From: Dillenia suffruticosa
Taxonomy: Eukaryota > Streptophyta > Magnoliopsida > Dilleniales > Dilleniaceae
NCBI GenBank assembly: GCA_033439265.1
Contig: JAVTVX010000015.1
Location: 20,451,947-20,515,946 of the forward strand
Reading direction: 5' to 3'
Length of the DNA stretch: 64,000 nt
The notes under the pieces were generated by a model. It ran no database searches and had not been told where the DNA came from. It saw only the letters and a list, made by a program, of their open reading frames with translations. Both the position numbers and the translations under genes were made by a program. Below, in pieces: positions 12,785 through 25,500 of the stretch (its first letter is position 1; each line of letters begins with the position of its first letter).

Positions 12785-13036
12785 TCTCTCTCTCTCTCTT
12801 TACTTATGTGAAAAGTGTTATTGTAGATTGTGGAAAAGGATATGAATGCTTCTTAAACGGGCTGAGCCTAGCTCAAAATGAGCCTGAGATCCTTTAAATT
12901 TTTGGGGTCAAGCTTGAGCCTTGGTTCTTTGAGTTTTCTTGAGCTCGGCTCGACCTCCGGTCCATAAAATTTTAAACAAACCTGGACTAAGGTAAAGTCT
13001 AAGTCAGAAAGGTCAATTGGTAGCCCTAAAAAGCAC

Positions 13037-14391
13037 ATCCTAAAATATTAATCAAATTAATATTAATTAAACATATAAAATGTAAAGGAAATGGCAAGAA
13101 TATTCAAATTTGTGACAAATGAAATTCACTTTGAAATGCAAAGAAAATCTAAATGGAAGTCTTCTGGAGGAAACTACATTTGAAAGATTTGAAAGCGCAA
13201 CAGGACAACAAGATAGCAGGATAACACTTGATAGAAGGAAAATATATTTATTCTAGATGTTGAACAATTCACTTTGAAAGGGGAAGAAGAAAGGGGTAGT
13301 CTCTCAGCCTTCACAGAAATTGCAGAAGATATACTCTCGACAGAAGATACACTCTCAGCCTTCACAAAAATTGTGGAAGATGCAATCGATGGTGATGGTT
13401 GCTAAAGACAAAGAATGACCGAAACTCATATCTTGAATTTATAGAATGTTAATTCTCCTGATTTTAATTAAATTCCAACTCTCTTCTTTGTGTTTATCTT
13501 CAATGACCGAAACTCATATCTTGAATTTATAGAATGTTAATTCTCCTAATTTTAATTAAATTCCAACTCTCTTCTTTGTGTTTATCTTCAATTGTAAGTA
13601 GAATTTTAGTTGAAGTTGAATTTTATTTGGGAGTGTGGAATGATATGTAGTTGAAGTTGAATTTATCTAGAAGTCGTGACTCATGGAATGGTATGTGGAT
13701 TGAGATGGCTTGTGGAATGATGCGCGGACGGAGATCCTTTTAGCCATGTCTTATGGTTTCCATTTCCGATACGTTTTAGAAATGCAAAATGCGACCCGGC
13801 CGATATTTCCATGCATCACAACCTACCAATCACTCTATGAAAATGATTATGTTGTACTCTATGCCCTATTTTCTTGTCTAATTGGCTAAAATCCTAGCCA
13901 AGCCAGTGATGACATTCCCCTAGTTTAAGTTATCCATGGATTCCATGCAATTAACTTTTGTGGAGCGTTGGGAAGAGAGAGCATAGCAGATTTTACATTT
14001 GCACTTAAAGTACTACTAGTGGGGAATTTTAAACTACTCCAAAAGGTTCTTGGAAGTAATCGGCTAGATGTTTCCAACCAATCTACTTAAAATGAACAAA
14101 TGAATGCAGTTTACATCATCAAATATTAATCCTTCAACTAGTAGAACCATAGATGCACAAATGAATGCAGTTTAGGTACTATACTGTACTTCTAAAACAA
14201 GTTTAAGGGAATGTGTGCGTTTACGCAACCTAGAATTATGCTTCGTTTTTAAGCCATACATGATTCCAATTAGATGAAGTGAATCCCTCTAAGCAAACCA
14301 ATTCAGTCGCAAGATAAGCCATTTGTGACCTAGGCAATGGAACAAAAATCAAGTTAAAGAACAAGCAAGACTCAAGCAATGGAACAAACTA
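13037..14391. other. Spacer between hAT element and copia element
   Basis: AT-rich non-coding DNA. It contains an 88-bp tandem duplication (listed separately) and two nearby copies of the word ACAAATGAATGCAGTTTA near 14096 and 14157. No gene was recognised. Confidence 0.5.
13415..13590 (+). repeat. 88-bp tandem duplication
   Basis: Two adjacent copies (about 13415-13502 and 13503-13590), each beginning ATGACCGAAACTCATATC and ending in TATCTTCA, with one visible difference (CTCCTGATT against CTCCTAATT). The near identity implies a recent duplication. Confidence 0.9.
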
Positions 14392-14904
14392 TGTTTCTTG
14401 ACAAATATGCCTATGTAGGGGCATTTTACTACAAAGTAAAATAATTTAAATTTTAAAATACGGGAAGTTATCCCATGATCCCACAACTTCCACTAAAAGA
14501 TCTCTCTTTCCCTACATGTTTGATCAATCTTGAATTTGAGTTTGAAAAGAGTTGTTCTTTCTAAAAATTTTGACGTGGAGAACTTCAAGCAACTAAGAAT
14601 TGCTTGAGAGAGAGAAGGGTTGAGAGAAATATATAATATGTCTAAAGTGACAAAATATTGAGGGATTGAGAAATTTTCTTATTTGATCACCAACCCAATT
14701 TTGGATCACCGGATTGTGGGTTAAGACATTGTGACATAGTGGTGATGGTTTGTTTTTGTAATCACCAAGCCGATTGAGCAATGTATACGAGAAAGTTTGC
14801 GGTTCACAGATTTTGAAGACCTGCATATTGAGGTATTTATTCAAATCAATTCTAGCTCGTTAAATTTCCATGCTTCCACATGCATGTTGAGAATAAATCA
14901 AACA
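14392..14904 (+). repeat. copia 5' LTR
   Basis: 513 bp from TGTTTCTTGACAAATA to ATAAATCAAACA. It pairs with 31093-31586 at roughly 80-85% identity by eye, which indicates an old insertion. Confidence 0.85.
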
Positions 14905-14905
14905 T

Positions 14906-14920
14906 TGGTATTAGAGTGAG
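14906..14920 (+). other. copia primer-binding site
   Basis: TGGTATTAGAG lies directly after the 5' LTR and is close to the TGGTATCAGAG complement of plant initiator-Met tRNA. Confidence 0.7.
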
Positions 14921-16020
14921 TTAAATTTATTAAAAAAATTTTTAGAATTTTTTCGAATATAAAATATATATGGTATAAATTAAGAATGAGTTTCATGAAT
15001 CTGATTATACCATGATATTATCCATGACTCACAGATTACGGGCGTAATTTTTTCATAATTTTCTAAACATGTTAGCGCTATCAAAACCATGGTCAAAGTT
15101 CTCAATCAAAAACAATTTCAACCACCTTAAACCTTAAATCCGTCGAGATAAAGAATGATTTGATCTATGAAAATGCCCTAAAAATGTTAAGCATATTCTG
15201 ATCTACAATCTGGTATATTATATTGTGTGATTTGTTTGTTGGAAATTGAGTTTTAAAAATAGCCATGAAAGGCTGAAACTTTGGACACTTGATTTGGTCA
15301 AGTTTAAGGCCTCCATCTCTCAAAAATCAAGTTGAGGATGAATTAGGGAAATCAAATTTCAATTTTCGGCCAAAATTGGAATCAAAAACTAGCTAGAAAG
15401 GGCATTTCTAGTAGTCGGGTTGGAAGGACCAGATTGTAGGAAGTTAGGTGAAAGAGACCCAACCCATACCTACAAGCACGTGAGCTTCACACTCGCTGTG
15501 GCGCATAAAGCCCAGTTGGGCGGTCCAGGTCGGCTCTAATCTAGATTCGTGTCCCGACCTGCGTCCCGACCTAGGATGTGACTTGAGATGTGGGTTGTAC
15601 GCATGTAGGCGTGTGACCCACGCGTTGTGTGTTTTGCATGTATACCAGCATGCAGCCGATGCATGCAGGCATGTGGGGCGCTGCCATTAGCGCTTGGCAG
15701 TGCGTGGGGCCTTTGGAGGGACGTCAAACTTTGCTGAAATGAAAATTATCACTTGTTTGAGGGTCTTATGCCATTAAATGTGACTTTTTGTGGATTTTTG
15801 TGTGTCCAATTCAAGTTTTGATGGTAAGATACGATCCCGGGTTGTGATGTATCATGTCTGTTGACTTAGTATTCGCTTTGGAGTTTAGACTCGAATTATT
15901 TAGGATTTGTTGATTCGAAAAGTACACAAAATGTGAGAATAAGTATCATAAGTTACTAATGTCTCTCTTTTGTATGTAAAAAGACTATGGTTGTTTCGAG
16001 AACTATCGTATTAGATTTTT
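14921..16020 (+). other. copia leader, non-coding
   Basis: About 1.1 kb between the primer site and the first gag-like sequence. It contains a GC-richer patch near 15480-15720 with GCATGCAGG-type words and no coding signal. Confidence 0.5.
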
Positions 16021-19000
16021 GCAAGAAGGATAAACTGAATGGTGTGAATTATAAAGTTTGGCACTAGAAAATTCAATTTGTTCTTGAGGAACTAAATTTA
16101 TCTGAGATTTTGAGACATAAGATGGTGGATCCTGGGGAGGGTACCATACCATGGGCTAGACGATATTAGGAGGTCAATTGTGTTTAGAAGAAGAAGGATA
16201 ACCATGTTAGGGCAATCTTGTTTAGTAGCACACATGATAACATGATCCCGGTCTATGAGCGGTATCTTATGGCTATGTCGGTTTAGCTCGCCCCCTAAAA
16301 GAGTATTATGGTGCTCTTTCAACTCCTAAGGTGAAGATATTGATTTATAAGTTTATTACTTATAAGAAAATAGCTAATCATATGATGAAATAACATTTGA
16401 TATAAATATCGAGTATGATCGTCGGATCAAGGAATGCAAACAAACACATTTCGGATGAGTTTTAGATGTTAGATGTGATTCAGTCTTTATCTGATTCATT
16501 AGAGATCATGAAAACCTATCTTACACAAAACGAGAGTATTCATACTTTTGCTGATATTAGCAAATACAGTGAGCTCAAGGAAGAACACCTGGAGGCAAGT
16601 AAGCCGCACTCATGTCATGTTTGTGCAACGGAGTCGAGCAAGAGCTCCCGAGGCATCAAATGAAAATGGAAAAAGTATGAGAAGAAGACCCGACAACCAG
16701 GCAGGAAGAAGCCATCCGAAAAGTCTAACAACAAAGTACAAAGGCACATGAAGAATAAGCTTGATAAGACTAAAGTGAAGTGCTATGTATGTGGCAAGTT
16801 TGGTTATTTCGCTCATGTGTATGACGAGTAGAAGACTTGGAGCCACCAACCATGAACCTTGAGATAAGACCACGTACATGGAGTTTCACCAAATGAGTCC
16901 TCAGGCTAGGAGGATTTACGTGGGGAATGAAACATTTGTCATCATAAGAGGGATTGATACTTGCAAGTTGGAGTTGCAAAGTGGCCAAACTTTGTATCTA
17001 CATGACGTTCTTTACACTCCGGATATTCGATAGAACTTGATTTCATTACTTTGTTTAAATCATCTAGAAAATATTTTGTCATTTGGAAACCCATCTGTTT
17101 CTATTGGATACGACAGCTCTTTGATTTGTTCTAGTTTTGTCCATGATAAACTGTATATACTGGATACTATTTCTTTTAATAGTATTTTTTGTTATCTTCT
17201 ATTGCCTTTACATTTAGTTATACTAATGATGATATAAATGAATGACATAGTTGACTTGGACACATAAAGCAAGAGAGAATGAACCGATTAACAATTAGTG
17301 GTCTGTTGGGCCCACTAACTTAAGATCGAGTTGCCTATATGTAAGTTTTGTCTAGTCGGCAAAACTATAAAAAAACCATTTGATAAGGCAATGACAGCTG
17401 GGTTTCCATTGTAGTTGGCCCACTCCGATATTTGTAGCCCTATGAACGTGAGAACCCAAAATGGAGCTCTTCACATTTTGGTTATGTTTATCAAATCTCG
17501 CATAAGTCTGAGATATTGGAATGCTTCAGACAGTCTATTAGTGAGATTAAGAATCAGTTAGACTTGAGAGTGAAAACTCTCAAAATCGATCGAGGGAGCG
17601 AGTATTTGTCTGAACATTTCAAAGTGCTGCTCTATTTTGAGAAGGTAATTACGAGACAATTGATTATTTCTGCTACTCTCCGTATAACAGAGCAGCTGAA
17701 AGAAGAAATAAGACTCTGTTGGAGAAAGTGAGATCTATGATGAGACAAGAAAATTTGCCCATCTCCTATTAGAGAGATGAATTATTGACTGCAACCTACG
17801 TTCTCAACCGTGATTCATCAAAATTTGTAGTCGGTATCCCATATGAGTTTTGGACAGGGAGGTAGCCTAAACTTAGCCACTTGAGGCCATGGGATTTTAC
17901 CATATATGTTCACGATTAGTGGCATCCATACGGCAAGTTAGGTCTATCAGGAAAGAAATGTATTTTTATAAGATATTCAGAATACTACAAGGGTCATATA
18001 TTTTTAGGTGAGAATATGAATGACACTGTCACTAAGATTGAGTCTCGTGATGCTATATTTCTTGAGAAAGATTTCCTTAAGAGAGGTAAAATCGATCGAA
18101 ACTTTACTTTCTATAAGATGGATGAGCCTAGAGACTCAACTGAACCTAGTGGTGGGACCTAAGAACCCATTATGGATCTTTATTCTAGTGGGAGTCATCT
18201 ATCTAGAGGTGAAGAGGTTTCCCCTTATCATAGGAGCAGTTGAGAACATGTACTTAAATGTCATTTCTCGATTGAGGGTAAGACTCTCATTGTGACTCCT
18301 AAGGATGATGAGAAGCCTAAAATAGTCTTGAAGGCTCTTGAGGGTCCTACAAAAGACCATTGGTTGAAGGCTAAGGATGAAGAGATGGAGCCAATGAGAA
18401 TCAACGGGATTTAGGATCTATTTGATTTGCTTGAGGGCAGAAAGACTATTGGGAACAAGTGGATTCTTAAGATAAAAAAAAGGCCGACAGATCAGTGGAG
18501 AGGTATAAGATCTGTCTAGTTGCCAAGGGTTGCCTCAGACTAAGGGCGTGGACCGTAATCCAATTTATCTCGATTCATGTACTTTAGCGATTGGCATGGA
18601 CATAGATCTAGAATTACATCGACGTTGAGACTGCTTTCCTAAATAGAAGTTTGGATAAAAAGATTTACATAAAACAACCATCTGGCTTTGTTCCTATAGG
18701 TTAGGAAGATAAAGTTTGTCAAATTCGGAAGTCGATAAATGGCTCTAAGCAATCATCTAGACAGTGGAACCTAAGATTTTACGAGGAGGTTGTATCTTAC
18801 GATTTCATGATGATCGATAATGATCATTGCGTATATTTGATACATTCTTATGATTCTTTTGTGATCATGTTCTTATATATGGATGACATTTTATTAGTTG
18901 GAAATAACAAAAAGTATCTGATGACTATCAAAACGTAGTTATCGTCGAGTTTTGATATGAAAATATAGGTAAGACTCAGTTTATTCTCAGAGTTAAGATC

Positions 19001-20148
19001 CAGAGGGATCGTTTGAGACAGATGTTGACTATTTCACAAGAGTCCTATATCATAAAGGTTCTCAAGTATTTCGAGATGAGCAATTGCAACCCCATAGATA
19101 CTTCTATTATTAAAGGTGAGGGCCTAGGTCTTGACATGTACCCTAAAACTCAAGAAAAAATAAAGAAAATGAGTAAAATCTCTTATACCAGTGTAGTGGG
19201 CATGTATGCGATATTGTGTATACGACTATACATTTGTTTTTGTAGTCAGTCTAGTGAATAAGTATCCATCGAATCCTAGAAAGAGTTATTAGAAAGCTGT
19301 GAAAAGGATTTTGAGGATATCTCAAGGGCACTGCGGACCTCTTTTTATATTACGGAGGAGGTAATTTACGTCTCATTGAATATTCAAACACCGATTAGGG
19401 TAGTGACTAGTATGAGTGCAAATCGATATCATGTTTTGTCTTCTTGCTTAATAACAATGTCATTTCTTGGAGTAGTAAGTACCAAATCTATATTTCTCTA
19501 TCTCTGATGAAGGTTGAGTTTGTGGCATGCTCAACAGCAGTTCAGGGAGTGTTTGGTTTCGGAAATTTCTAAATGAATTAGGGGTTATGACAAATAGTAG
19601 GAGATCAATGATGATTTACTGTGATTATTAGATTGTTATCGCCTATACCAAGACCCTAAATATCACATCAGAACCAAACACGATACCAGATATTATTTGT
19701 GAGAGACATTATCGAGAACGATGAAGTAACAATTAAATATATTTTTGCACACAGTATGATGGCTGATTTTTTCATTAAATCCATTATGAGAGATTTCTTT
19801 ATAGGTCATAGGGATTATTGAGTTTATATGTACTTTAACATTTCTCATATGTACTATGTTGATATTTTGATACTTATTGATATACATGATATATGTGAAT
19901 TATTCAATCATAAATTTATTTATTGCATTTATTTATTGTCATATATTTTGTAGCGTGATGTGATAAAAGATAAGTCAAACAGTTGAGGTCAACTTTCTCA
20001 CATAAGTGTTCACCTTTAACTCTGAGTGGGCGGGGATGAGACAGTTTCTAATCATAAGAGACTTTGAGAGTGGTTCTGTTAGAATATAAGTCATGTTGAT
20101 ACGTGTTTAGGATGAGACATATGTGATATGATTGATATGAACATATCC

Positions 20149-20219
20149 TGTAATACCCAGAAAAAAAAAAGACGGGAAATTTAAAATTAGGGCTTAAAGC
20201 CCTAATTTATCTTCCATTT

Positions 20220-20261
<42 letters not shown>

Positions 20262-22548
20262 TCTTTCTTCTCTCTTCCCCGATCTCCCTGCCGCCGTGTC
20301 TCTTCCCCTCCCGCTACCGCTGCCAGCACCGCTGGTCACCACCATCGCTACTGCACCAAGCCGCCGCAGCTCCTCCCTCCCGCGAGCGAGCCGCTGCAGC
20401 TCCTCCCTGCACGAGCACCACTGCGCTCTCCTTCGCGCGACAACGCGAGCCCGTGCGAGCCAGGGCGAGCCCAGCGCGAGCCCAACGCAAGCAGCGCGTG
20501 AGCTTAGTACGAGCAGCGCTCGACCTCCAGCGCGCCTCTGCACGCTTTTGCACGAGCGCCAGCGCGCCCTTGCGCTCCTCTGCATGAGCCCCTGCGCGCC
20601 TCCAGCACGCCCAAGCACGAGCACAGCGAGCTCCAGCGCGCGATCCACTGCTCGAGCGCGCCCCAACACGAGGGCGAGTGCTCCAGCGCGCGACCCACTG
20701 CGCGAGCACTCGATCCAGCTCGCTAGCGCGAGCCCTAGCCACTACGGCCCAGTCCAGCACGCGGCCCAGTCCGGCCCGCGGCCCACCAGACCCATCAGGC
20801 CCGCGGCCCATGGCCCACGACGACCCTTGACAGTCCGTGAGCCTCTGCAAAGGTTTTAGACCAAACCGACAGGCGAACGAAAGCTAGATCTGAGATCCGA
20901 GGAACACTAGGTGAGAGAAAGGAAATCTCTAACTCTTGAATAAATTTTGTCAAATTAGGTAGTTTTGGTTGGAAAGAAAAATTGAAAATTCATAACTAGG
21001 CCCTTATTTGATATCGAACCGTGGTGATTTGATTAGGTTGGCTATTTTGGTGATTCGATTAAGGGGTGCATTGTTCTACGTATTGTGGTTTTATTGGGGA
21101 GTGCGTTATCCTCCCCAAAATCAGTGAGTGAGATTTATTTCAATACTTTTGTTTAATATGTAAACTCTATTTTACAACATTTTGATGAATGAGCATGATT
21201 TGTCGTATGCTTGAAATGTTTTGACTGTTTTTAAAATTGATTTTTGTGAACCGATGGAGTGTCCAAAAACTGTGTTGAATTATGAAATTATGCATCCATG
21301 TGGTTGAAATGTATAATGTGTCATTTTATGCTAGATGTTGCATTTGGTTTGTAAACTTGATTTCGGCACATTTTTGATGCGATATTGATTTTAGCCTTGA
21401 GGGCTTTGGATTGTATTGCTCCGTAGCTACGAAAGACACCGTGAGAGACGCTTTGATGGCGTCGGGATATGCCTAAGCCTGGGGTATCTCACGAGTTGTC
21501 GTGATTTGATTATCGATACGGTACTAGCTAGGTTGAACCCGAAAGGGGGAGGATTTGGATTTGGATTTGGATTTTGGTATCCTCTCCAAGTCTAGCACCT
21601 GGACGAGGTTCGTCGCCAATGCCGGGGTAGAGAGCACTTTAAATAAACTTGCATATAACACCACCGGTGCGCCTGTCATAGGTCGCGGTAGACCTCTGCC
21701 AGGACATTTTCAACTGGCAGCTCTATGATTTTAATGACAGTGATTTGGATGCATATTTGACTTGATAATGCGTGCAAATGACATATTGTTGAAATGAAAA
21801 GCATGATGATGTGAAATATGATTTGTATACTTGTGTTTTGACACTCTAGCTTCATACTCCATATTTGACGATTGCATTGACCCACTCACTCACTGAGTAT
21901 TCTTCCCCGAGTACTCACCCCTCATTTCCCTTTTTGTTTCAGAGATAGTATTTGGCAAGGAGCGTTGCTTTTAGGACGCTCAGTATCATTGGGAGATTTG
22001 ATCTGGATCTGATGAGTTATTATATATTTCTGTTGCATTTCATGAGTTAGTAATTGTATTGGTGATGTATATGTATTATGAGATTAATAGACGACCATTG
22101 TATAATTCTGGGATGACTGTATAAATATGGACATGTCATTGCATAACATTGCATTGAGGCATTTCTGGTTCATTGTGTAAGTACTTGGGAATGTGTCATA
22201 TCTTGGAAGTGTCCTCTAGGATCGCTCGGTGCCTCCTCTAAATCACAGGAGGGGCGACTGGCAGCTGTCCATGCCTTTGATGGGGGCATGGCAGTAGAGG
22301 TCTGTGGGTAGGTTGTTGGAAATTTTTATAGCCTTGCGTTACCTGGATGTTGGCTGTGAGATTGGTTGATTTTGGAGAGGCCGGGATGGCCATTTGATTA
22401 TACTACAAAATGATTATGATTTATACAGGGTAAATTGTACTTGGAAAATCTCCGAAATATGGGGAGGTTCTGTCCTATTTTCTGTAAAAATAGAGCCGGC
22501 ATTTAGGATAACGGGCGGCTGCTCACGATCCCGGTTCGGGGTGTGACA
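20149..22548 (+). repeat. Del-like 5' LTR
   Basis: 2400 bp from TGTAATACCCAG to GGGGTGTGACA. It contains a CT microsatellite (about 20221-20258), a GC-rich block (20280-20860) and an AT-rich remainder. A TTTAAATAAA/CATATAA patch near 21640 is a possible promoter, but this is only suggestive. Confidence 0.95.
20280..20860. repeat. GC-rich low-complexity block of the 5' LTR
   Basis: Degenerate GCGAGCCC/CAGCGCG-type words, strongly GC-rich in an AT-rich region. Because AT-rich stop codons are rare here, long open frames appear on both strands (for example 20296-20859 plus and 20314-20850 minus). Their Ser/Arg/Ala-rich, repetitive content argues against real genes. The same block recurs at 27980-28550 in the 3' LTR and, in inverted form, at about 38030-38480. 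Confidence 0.75.
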
Positions 22549-22555
22549 GTTGGAT

Positions 22556-22573
22556 TGGTTTCAGAGCCAGGTT
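22556..22573 (+). other. Del-like primer-binding site
   Basis: TGGTTTCAGAGCCAGGTT, 7 bp after the 5' LTR, matches the complement of the plant initiator-Met tRNA 3' end at 17 of 18 positions. Confidence 0.85.
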
Positions 22574-25500
22574 GGTTGAGAGCTGTGTAGGAAGAGAGTT
22601 TTGAAAACATTCCCGCGTGTGCTTGTTTTTAAAGTCCTCAATGCATGAGAGTCTTATACAGTCATAAAGTCCCAGTGCATGGTCATAGGCATATGAGTCC
22701 ATATATTTTAGGGGGTTAGATACGGTTGTATCTAACCTAACATGCTATATTCTTCTCCTATTGAACTAAGAATTTCATTCTGTTGTGAGGGTAGCCATGC
22801 TATGATTAGTCCAAAATTCTTGAACCGTGCCTACTCTTTTTATGATACTTAATAAGCATTTTTCTCTTGCAGAATTATGCCACCTAGACGTGGTAGGAGA
22901 GGTGCTAGATTCGCATCTCTTGAGAGTCTGTTAGTGCCAGATACACCACGGGCACACGAGACCCCACGAGTACCAGAGGACTTAGACGAGCCGGAGGATC
23001 GTACCTCGACTCGCGTGCCACCACCGGCACCTATTCAGCCAGCTGCTCAAGCTGAGACTCTCGTACCCACACTCGACCCTTTCGGCAGGTGTACGAGTGG
23101 TATGCTTCGCATGGGGTCCAGATTCCGCCCCCACCACCTCTTACAGCGGCGCCTGCACCTGCAGCAGTGCCAGTTCCTACGGCATCGGTTCCACCACCGG
23201 TGGCCGGTCCTTCTACTTTGTTCGAGCCGAGTGAGACTACATCGGCTATTCTTAGACGGGTACATGAGTTGACTCAGTTGGTTAAGTAGGCCCGTCAGTT
23301 GGGGTGCACAGATTTTGCAGGGCTTGGTGATGCTGCGGCAGCCAAGCATTGGATCAACTGCATCCGCAGGATTCTGACCGATTTGGGGATTGGAGAGAAG
23401 CTCTGCCTGAAAGTGGCAGAGCGATTATTAGAGGGAGAGGCCCTCTCATGGTGGGAGGCCCTCACTAATTAGGCGATAGAGCCATTGCGGTGAGACGACT
23501 TCAATCGAGAGTTTGACCGCAGATTTTTCCCACTCTACCAGCAGGACTGGATGAGGTCAGAGTTGGGACGGCTTACACAGGGGTCCAGATCTGTCTCGGA
23601 GTACGAGGCAAATATGCGGAGACTCGCCGCATTCGTACCAGATCTAGCTACACCTCAGTATTTGCGCTTCAAATTTGATGACGGTCTTAGTCTCAGCATA
23701 AAGAAATATATGACTGTTACTCCACAGTTTACATTGGCCGAGGTGATAGACTCTGCTCACCGCGCGGAGGCTTTGGTTCGCGCAGAGACTAGGCAAAAAG
23801 AGAGCACAGAGTACAAGAGAAAGAAAGAGAAGTCTCAGTTTGCGCAGAACTCCAAGAGGGGCAGGGGATCCAGTTCGCACAGAGGGGGATTTGAATTTGG
23901 TTTTCCTGAGCTGGGACGGGGACAGTACTCCCACGAGTTTAGACAGCCTGCTTCGACTCACCCTTCACAGTATACTACTCAGCGGCATCCTTATTGCCGC
24001 AGGTACAATAGGTCCCATCTGATAGGAGTTTGTTCAGTGATGGTCACTTGCTTCCACTATGGGAAGCCTGGGCATATTAGGAGTTCTTGTCCTGAGTTAG
24101 GACTCGGAGGACAGAGTTCACTGAGCCGCACTAGTACTCTTCGTATGGGACAGCAGGGGCAACCTGCTCGGCCAGCAGCTTCTACTCCCAGGGTGATCAC
24201 TGGGAGTAACACAGTGCAGACTCAGGCACGACAGCAGCCTAGGGCTCAGGCCCGGGTTTATGCCATAACGCAGGAGGACGCCCAGGCAAATCCCGACATC
24301 ATCATGGGTACTCCTCCTTCTGATCCTGTAGAATAGGATCTCTATTCGTATTTTCACTTCTTTTGAGGATGTCAGCATTGTATCAGTTGTATAGGTATTT
24401 TATGTTGTGTTCCCTTTTGTCAACATGATACTACTCTGACATCTTTGTACACTGAAGTTGTAGAGGCCTTAGAGGCTCAACTATTTTGACATATATATAT
24501 ACATATTAAGTTTGAAATTATTCTAAATTTATGTGCATTTTGTTCAATGATAGGTACTCTACCTATCTTCGGAATAGATGCTCGTATCCTTATTGACACG
24601 GGGTCTAACTATTCGTATGTGAGCGATCAATTCTTCCGACATTCTGACAGGCCGCTCTCACCGTTGGACGAGAAGCTATTGGTCATCACTCTTTTAGGTG
24701 AGCAGATTGTGCGTGGCACAGTGTATAGAGAATGTGAGATTAAAATTGGGGATACAGCACTGAAAGCAAATCTAATCCCCCTCGCCATGATTGATTTTGA
24801 TGCCATCTTGGGGATGGATTGGCTACATATGCATCGGGCTTCAGTTGACTACTTTAAGAAGCAGGTGGAGTTTCGAAAACCCGATCAGCCAGTATTGATT
24901 TTTGAGGGCGAGAGGCGGGTTTTACCCCGCTGTGTCATTTCAGTTTTGGAAGCCAGACGCATGATTCGCCACGGATGTGCGGCTTACCTGGCTCATATCA
25001 TTGACACTACTGCTCAGGGACCAAGACTAGAGGATATCCCAGTGATACAGGACTTTTCTGATATTTTTCCCGAGGAGTTACCCGGATTACCACCGGTTTG
25101 GGAGTTTGACTTTGAAATCGATTTAACTTCGGGGACTACCCCTATCTCTATGCCGCCATACAGGATGGCGCCGGCTGAGCTGAGGGAGCTCAAGGTCCAG
25201 CTGCAGGAGTTGCTGGATAAGGGGTTTATCCGCCCTAGCACGTCCCTTTGGGGCGCTTCAGTACTGTTTGTAAAGAAGAAAGACGGCTTATTGAGATTGT
25301 GTGTGGATTACAGACAACTTAATCGGGTGACTGTGAAGAACAGATATCCATTGCCTCACATAGATGATTTATTTGATCAATTGCAAGGTGCTCAAGTTTT
25401 CTCGGATATTGATCTTCGATCGGGATATCATCAGTTGCGGATTAGGAGTCAAGACGTGCCAAAAACAGCTTTCTGCACTCGATACGGGCACTCGATACGG

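Larger units (their letters stand above)
11740..13028. mobile_element. Non-autonomous hAT element with gene-like interior
   Basis: A 1289-bp element bounded by a perfect 8-bp direct repeat AAAAGCAC (11732-11739 and 13029-13036), the target duplication size of hAT elements. Its ends are imperfect inverted repeats: TAGTACTGACAATTG on the left and, read on the minus strand, TAGGGCTACCAATTG on the right (11 of 15 match). Both subterminal zones carry the GGCTGAGCC/GGGCTGACCC words common in plant hAT-type repeats. There is no transposase. The interior looks like a plant gene start: CT-rich leader, a possible donor near 12308 (CCAG then GTTTAAGG), and a possible acceptor near 12490 (TTGGTTGCAG). 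That fits capture of a host 5' UTR and first intron, but no source gene was identified. Confidence 0.7.

Noticed and set aside
20296-20859. Overlapping long open frames on both strands of the GC-rich LTR block (187 and 178 codons), with similar ones at 27998-28667
   Set aside because: They lie in degenerate GC-rich repeats inside LTRs, have low-complexity Ser/Arg/Ala-rich content and overlap each other; GC-rich sequence simply lacks stops.
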